Shown piece by piece: positions 14,486 to 17,656 of a stretch of 17,656 bases of DNA (within the stretch, counting starts at the first letter, position 1; the number at the start of each line of letters is the position of its first letter). Made by a program: the position numbers and the translations under genes. The notes under the pieces were generated by a model that saw nothing but the letters and a program-made list of their open reading frames with translations, was not told the DNA's origin and ran no database searches. Source of the stretch: CAZFNU01 sp964520445 (GTDB lineage: Bacteria; Patescibacteriota; Minisyncoccia; UBA6257; JAKLIH01); NCBI GenBank assembly GCA_964520445.1, contig CAZFNU010000012.1, forward strand, positions 1 to 17,656. The letters run 5' to 3'.

Positions 14486-16633
14486 ATGAAAAAATTTATT
14501 TTTCTTATTCTAGTTTCCATACTAATTCTTAATATATCAATAGTTAATGTGAGAGCCGCCGTTGCCTCCCCTAATCAAAATATATGGGAACTAATGATAT
14601 CTCGTCTTAAAGAGGTTTTTCTCCCTTCCCAATATTCTGCCTCTACTCAAGATGCCTTAATTAATCCATTTACTCAACTTAATACGGGTATTACGGATCT
14701 ATCAGCTAGTACTAGTGGATATAACTGTATAAACTATACCTGTACTAAAGTATCTTCTAATGCTAAATATGTTACTGAGTCTGAATGTAAAAATGTTTGT
14801 AAAGTATCCAGTATGATAATCCCTTCTGGATCTGTTAATCTTACCATTCCCCCTACTACTAAGCAAGTTAGTATCATGACTTCTCCTTCGGTATTCCCTA
14901 ATCTTACCACCCCCCCTGCAACTAAAGCCAGCAGTATTCCTCAAACCAATATTAGTATCCAAGTGCCCAGTATTAACATTGCCCCTAATGCTACCCCCAT
15001 TCCTAGTACTGAGAATATCAATACCTTTAACACTATGCCTGTTACTAATCCTGGATTACAAATACAACCTCCAATATCAGTCCCAGTTACCCAGAGTATT
15101 CCGGCAACTAATATATGGACGGGTATGTTGAAAAGTATTAAAGATTTATTTGTAACAGATACAAAAATTAATGAGGAAGCTAAATCTGGTATAGAAGATG
15201 AAGTTAAACCATTAGTATTTGATCCTACTAGTGATTATTGCGATGTAAGTTTAGTTAGCCCTATTGTTGATAATATTCCACCACAATATAATATTGGAGA
15301 AAAATTAATATCGGTGTTTAAGTTTTCTAAATGTAAGAAAACATTAAATGCATATTTTTCATTGGAATATATAGATACTAATGGTAAGAAGCAAGAAATT
15401 TTTAATACTGCTCCAGTTGCCGATGGGAATATTGATACTTCATTTATAATACCTAACGATATAAAGCTAAAAGATAATAAGTCAGATATTACTTTAAATG
15501 TATATCAATGTCGGCCAGATGAGAATATATATGGAGGATGAGGTTTTTCCGCAACATGTAAAAATGATATTGGATCGAAAAACGACAATAAGTATAAAAA
15601 GACATCTTTTGAATTAAAAATTGCGATTAGTTCTTTAACTAATAATACTATTGAAGATTGTACGTTTGATCTAGTATCTCCGACAGAGAATGAGATATTT
15701 ACCCAGAATACAAGAAGTATACTGTCTGTCAATCTAAAAACTACTTGCAAGAAGAACACTAGTGTAAAAGTAGGGACAAGTTATAATATGACCTGTAATG
15801 TTGGAGATGAAGTTAAATCAATAGACGATATCTACTGGGAGATGGGGAGTGCACAATTAGAGCATGATGGAGATCTGAATATTGTATTAGATAAAAAGTT
15901 AGAGAATGTTTCGAATATAGCATCTTTAGATTTGAATGATGCTATTTTCCCGAAGGGTGTGATTACAAAATGTGCTTTAGAAGTGACTGTCAGTACCCTT
16001 ACAAAAGGAGGGGGGTCTATAGTATTATTAAAGAGATCTTTTAATATAAAATCATGCCCAGTACATCTTAAAAATATTAATAATCAAAATGCATCCTTAG
16101 AGTATTATCAAGATGATCCATATATTCCGTTTGATGTTTTGTTTAATTGTGATCGTACTGGTATGCCGAAGCCTGTTAATGTTATATTGGATTGCGCATT
16201 ACAAACATCTAAAAATTATTTATGAAATTTACTTATACCTATTGATAGAAGTCCAGTTATTAGGCAAAATAATAATAAGAGCTTTCTTATACATTCTAGG
16301 ACAGATTATTTTGTTGGCGTAGCAAAAGAATCGGCAGGGGAAAGTGGTAATTGAGATAATATAAAATGGGCTAATGTATATTGTAAAGTTTATTCTTATA
16401 CTACAGTAGATGCTTATAGACGAGAAGCATATAATAATGATTTAGGAGGTTTACAATACGTTACTATTAAGTTTTATCTTAGTGATAGGCCGAAAAATGT
16501 TCCGTTTCCAGAAGAAGGGCCAAGTTCGACAAGTACCTCAACTAGTAGCTCAGGGGTAGTACCTTCGGTTCCGGTACCAAAGACTAGCATTTTTTCTAAG
16601 ATATTGAATTTTTTAGGTATTAATATGAAATAA
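14486..16633 (+). CDS. Large secreted Cys-containing protein, function unknown
   Basis: A 715-residue protein, whole only with TGA=Trp (15539, 16223, 16352). MKKF plus a hydrophobic core and a cleavage-like VRA|AVA near residue 24 make a signal peptide. Residues 32-48 (NIWELMISRLKEVFLPS) are matched by a second copy at 209-225 (NIWTGMLKSIKDLFVTD) and a shorter relative at the C-terminus (IFSKILNFLGI, about 702-712). A small Cys motif (Cys 81, 86, 101, 105, spaced CxxxxC...CxxxC) resembles compact Cys-rich modules of CPR surface proteins. Residues 110-205 are a Pro/Thr/Ser/Asn-rich linker with repeated PPTTK/PPATK. Three or more beta-rich, Cys-paired regions follow (from about 250), then a Ser/Thr stalk (SSTSTSTSSSG). 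No sortase or other anchor is seen. Probably a cell-surface or extracellular protein; no function is claimed. Confidence 0.8.
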
Positions 16634-16643
16634 TGAGTTAACT

Positions 16644-16663
16644 AGGATAATCCTTGCTTTTTT
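16644..16663 (+). terminator. Weak terminator candidate after the secreted-protein gene
   Basis: A short hairpin AGGA/TCCT with loop TAA (16644-16654), then TGC and six T. Only 4 bp, so it is a weak call. Confidence 0.4.
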
Positions 16664-16682
16664 AGCGTTTTTTTGATAATCT
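16654..16682 (+). promoter_or_regulatory. Promoter of the rpmF-nusB-rnc operon
   Basis: TTGCTT (16654-16659), 17-base spacer, extended -10 TG-A-TAATCT (16677-16682). ATG 16720 leaves a leader of about 31 bases. The -35 hexamer and its placement in terminator-like sequence repeat those of khpA. Confidence 0.5.
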
Positions 16683-16719
16683 GTAAGATATATAAATAAA
16701 AGTAAATAAACTAGTTAAT

Positions 16720-16959
16720 ATGGCATTACCAGCACGACATCATTCTAAAAACAGAAGAAATAACCGTAGATCACATCATGCTAAAACAGCTAAAGTTTTA
16801 ACATTATGTCCTAAATGCAAAAGTGTTATAAAATCACACTGTGTTTGTTCTAATTGTGGAGAATACAAGGGTAAGATGGTTATAGATGTTTTAAAGAATT
16901 TGAATAAGAAGGAGAAGAAACAAAAAGCAAAGGAAATAAAAGAATCAAAACAAAATTAA
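16720..16959 (+). CDS. rpmF: 50S ribosomal protein L32
   Basis: A 79-residue L32. The basic start MALPARHHSKNRRNNRRSHH matches the conserved L32 N-terminus, followed by a zinc-ribbon with CPKC and CSNC (CxxC...CxxC; Cys residues at about 30, 33, 43 and 46) and the NCGEYKG segment. The C-terminus is extended by a Lys/Glu-rich tail. L32 is a structural protein near the peptidyl-transferase side of the 50S subunit. It leads the rpmF-nusB-rnc operon; nusB starts 11 bases after its stop. Having all four zinc ligands, it is the zinc-binding form. Confidence 0.95.
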   Translation: MALPARHHSKNRRNNRRSHHAKTAKVLTLCPKCKSVIKSHCVCSNCGEYKGKMVIDVLKNLNKKEKKQKAKEIKESKQN

Positions 16960-16970
16960 AATATTAATAT

Positions 16971-17489
16971 ATGGCTTCACGTCATTTATGTAGGATGATC
17001 GCTTTACAATCTTTGTATGAATGAGATTTTTGAAACAAAGAGAAAGATATTAATGATATCATTTGTCGTAATTTAGATAATTACGGATCTGATTTAGCTG
17101 ATAAAGAATTTCCTAAGAATTTAGTTAATGGAGTTATTTTACATATTGATGAAATTGATGCTATTATTACTAAAAGTGCGCCAGAGCGTCCTTTAGTTCA
17201 AATCAATATTGTAGACAGAAATATTTTACGTATGGGACTGTTTGAAGTACTATTGGAGAAATCTGATGATGTACCAGTTAAAGTAGCTATTAATGAAGCA
17301 GTGGAATTAGCAAAGAATTATGGAGGAGATAAATCATATAGCTTTGTGAATGGAGTTCTAGGAATGGTATTTAGGACTGTAGAAGGGATTAATGAAGAAG
17401 TTAAAGAAGTAGCTAGTGAAGTACTGGAAGAGACTAAGGAAGAAAAAATCCCAGAGATGACAGAAGATGTGAATATATTTGAGAAATAG
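16971..17489 (+). CDS. nusB: Transcription antitermination factor NusB
   Basis: A 172-residue NusB, all-helical RNA-binding factor that with NusE (S10) binds boxA and helps rRNA transcription. The N-terminal ASRHLCRMIALQSLYEWDF gives the helix-1 signature; its Trp is the TGA at 17022-17024, where relatives carry Trp, and a second TGA follows at 17031. Under the standard code only the piece from about residue 88 would be seen. The C-terminal half has IVDRNILRMGLFEVL, the VAINEAVELAKNYGGDKSYSFVNGVLG signature and an acidic tail (EVASEVLEETKEEKIPEM) longer than in E. coli NusB. It ends in TAG at 17487-17489. Placement between rpmF and rnc agrees with the assignment. Confidence 0.94.
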
Positions 17490-17516
17490 ATTAATAAATT
17501 AATTATCTTTAAAAAT

Positions 17517-17656
17517 ATGCAAGAAAAAGAAAATGGAGAAAAAATATCTGGGTTATTAAAAGATTTGCAAGAGAAATTACACATTGAGATAAAAAATTCT
17601 AATCTTTTTTTAGAAGCTTTAACGCATAGTTCTTATTTAAACGAGAACAAAGATTG
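17517..17656 (+). CDS. rnc: Ribonuclease III, 3' partial
   Basis: Only the first ~46 residues are in the window. After a short charged lead (MQEKENGEKISG) the sequence has LQEKLHIEIKNSNLFLEALTHSSYLNENK, the RNase III N-terminal helix pattern with the highly conserved ALTHSSYLNE. The catalytic acidic motif and the dsRNA-binding domain lie beyond the edge. RNase III cuts double-stranded RNA, including rRNA precursors, consistent with its place after nusB, with a 27-base gap and no terminator between. The ATG at 17517 is AT-preceded like all starts here. Confidence 0.85.
   Translation, partial: MQEKENGEKISGLLKDLQEKLHIEIKNSNLFLEALTHSSYLNENKD

Noticed and set aside
14702..15759. Minus-strand open frames within the large secreted protein gene
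   Set aside because: They lie opposite a coherent plus-strand gene, have odd composition (Arg/Ser-rich or Phe-rich) and no promoter or family motifs.
16113..16322. Plus-strand 69-codon frame overlapping the secreted protein
   Set aside because: It is out of frame with the 715-residue protein, which is continuous here once TGA 16223 is read as Trp.
988..17489. Widespread pseudogenes or sequencing frameshifts
   Set aside because: The interruptions are all TGA, never TAA or TAG, stay in one frame, and are flanked by intact motifs on both sides.
1..17656. TGA=Gly (translation table 25), the expected recoding for CPR relatives
   Set aside because: At conserved sites in S16, YchF, NusB, FtsX, CapA-like and LamG the residue is Trp in the families, never Gly.
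1..17656. CRISPR arrays, insertion sequences or prophage genes
   Set aside because: No regularly spaced repeats, transposase motifs or terminal inverted repeats were seen; the only possible mobile-type gene is the LAGLIDADG-like one at 5213.

Overview
The window reads as a low-GC, streamlined bacterial chromosome of the Candidate Phyla Radiation (Patescibacteria) type. The signs are a type IV pilin/LamG surface protein, a pair of short membrane and cytosolic proteins I associate with that group, an Obg GTPase without the usual C-terminal domain, an RRM RNA-binding protein, and the housekeeping blocks rpsP-khpA, trmD and rpmF-nusB-rnc. I cannot name the lineage from the sequence alone.

The dominant feature is the genetic code. 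About 38 in-frame TGA codons (my count) fall inside otherwise intact genes, and no gene needs TGA as its stop: every complete gene ends in TAA or TAG. Where a TGA lands at a family-conserved position (S16, YchF, NusB, FtsX, CapA-like, phosphoglycerate-mutase-like, LamG) the expected residue is tryptophan. This fits TGA=Trp (translation table 4), not the TGA=Gly code known from Gracilibacteria and Absconditabacteria. Read with the standard code, many genes here look broken; read with TGA=Trp they are whole, and several starts move.

Layout. 1-914: 3' part of a secreted pilin-LamG protein. 988-5097: a forward run of a DHH phosphoesterase, three poorly characterised proteins, ftsE and ftsX. 5213-5954: an HTH/LAGLIDADG-like gene whose stop codon lies inside tRNA-Gln(UUG). 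6043-7732: a histidine phosphatase convergent with obg. 7867-8929: a small membrane protein, rpsP and khpA, each with its own promoter and terminator. 9044-11323: a YkuD-M23 cell-wall enzyme overlapping trmD, then an RRM protein. 11434-12501: ychF. 12507-12586: a probable minus-strand small RNA. 12651-16633: tatD, a CapA-like gene and a 715-residue secreted protein. 16720-17656: rpmF, nusB and the start of rnc.

Expression signals are consistent. Most promoters are extended -10 elements (TGnTAnnnT) 17 bases from a TTGnnn-like -35, usually giving leaders of about 17-36 bases with no Shine-Dalgarno sequence; starts sit in AT-rich sequence. Strong intrinsic terminators separate units. Functionally the window combines translation and ribosome maturation (rpsP, khpA, trmD, ychF, obg, rpmF, nusB, rnc), cell-wall and division control (ftsEX, YkuD-M23) and surface proteins.
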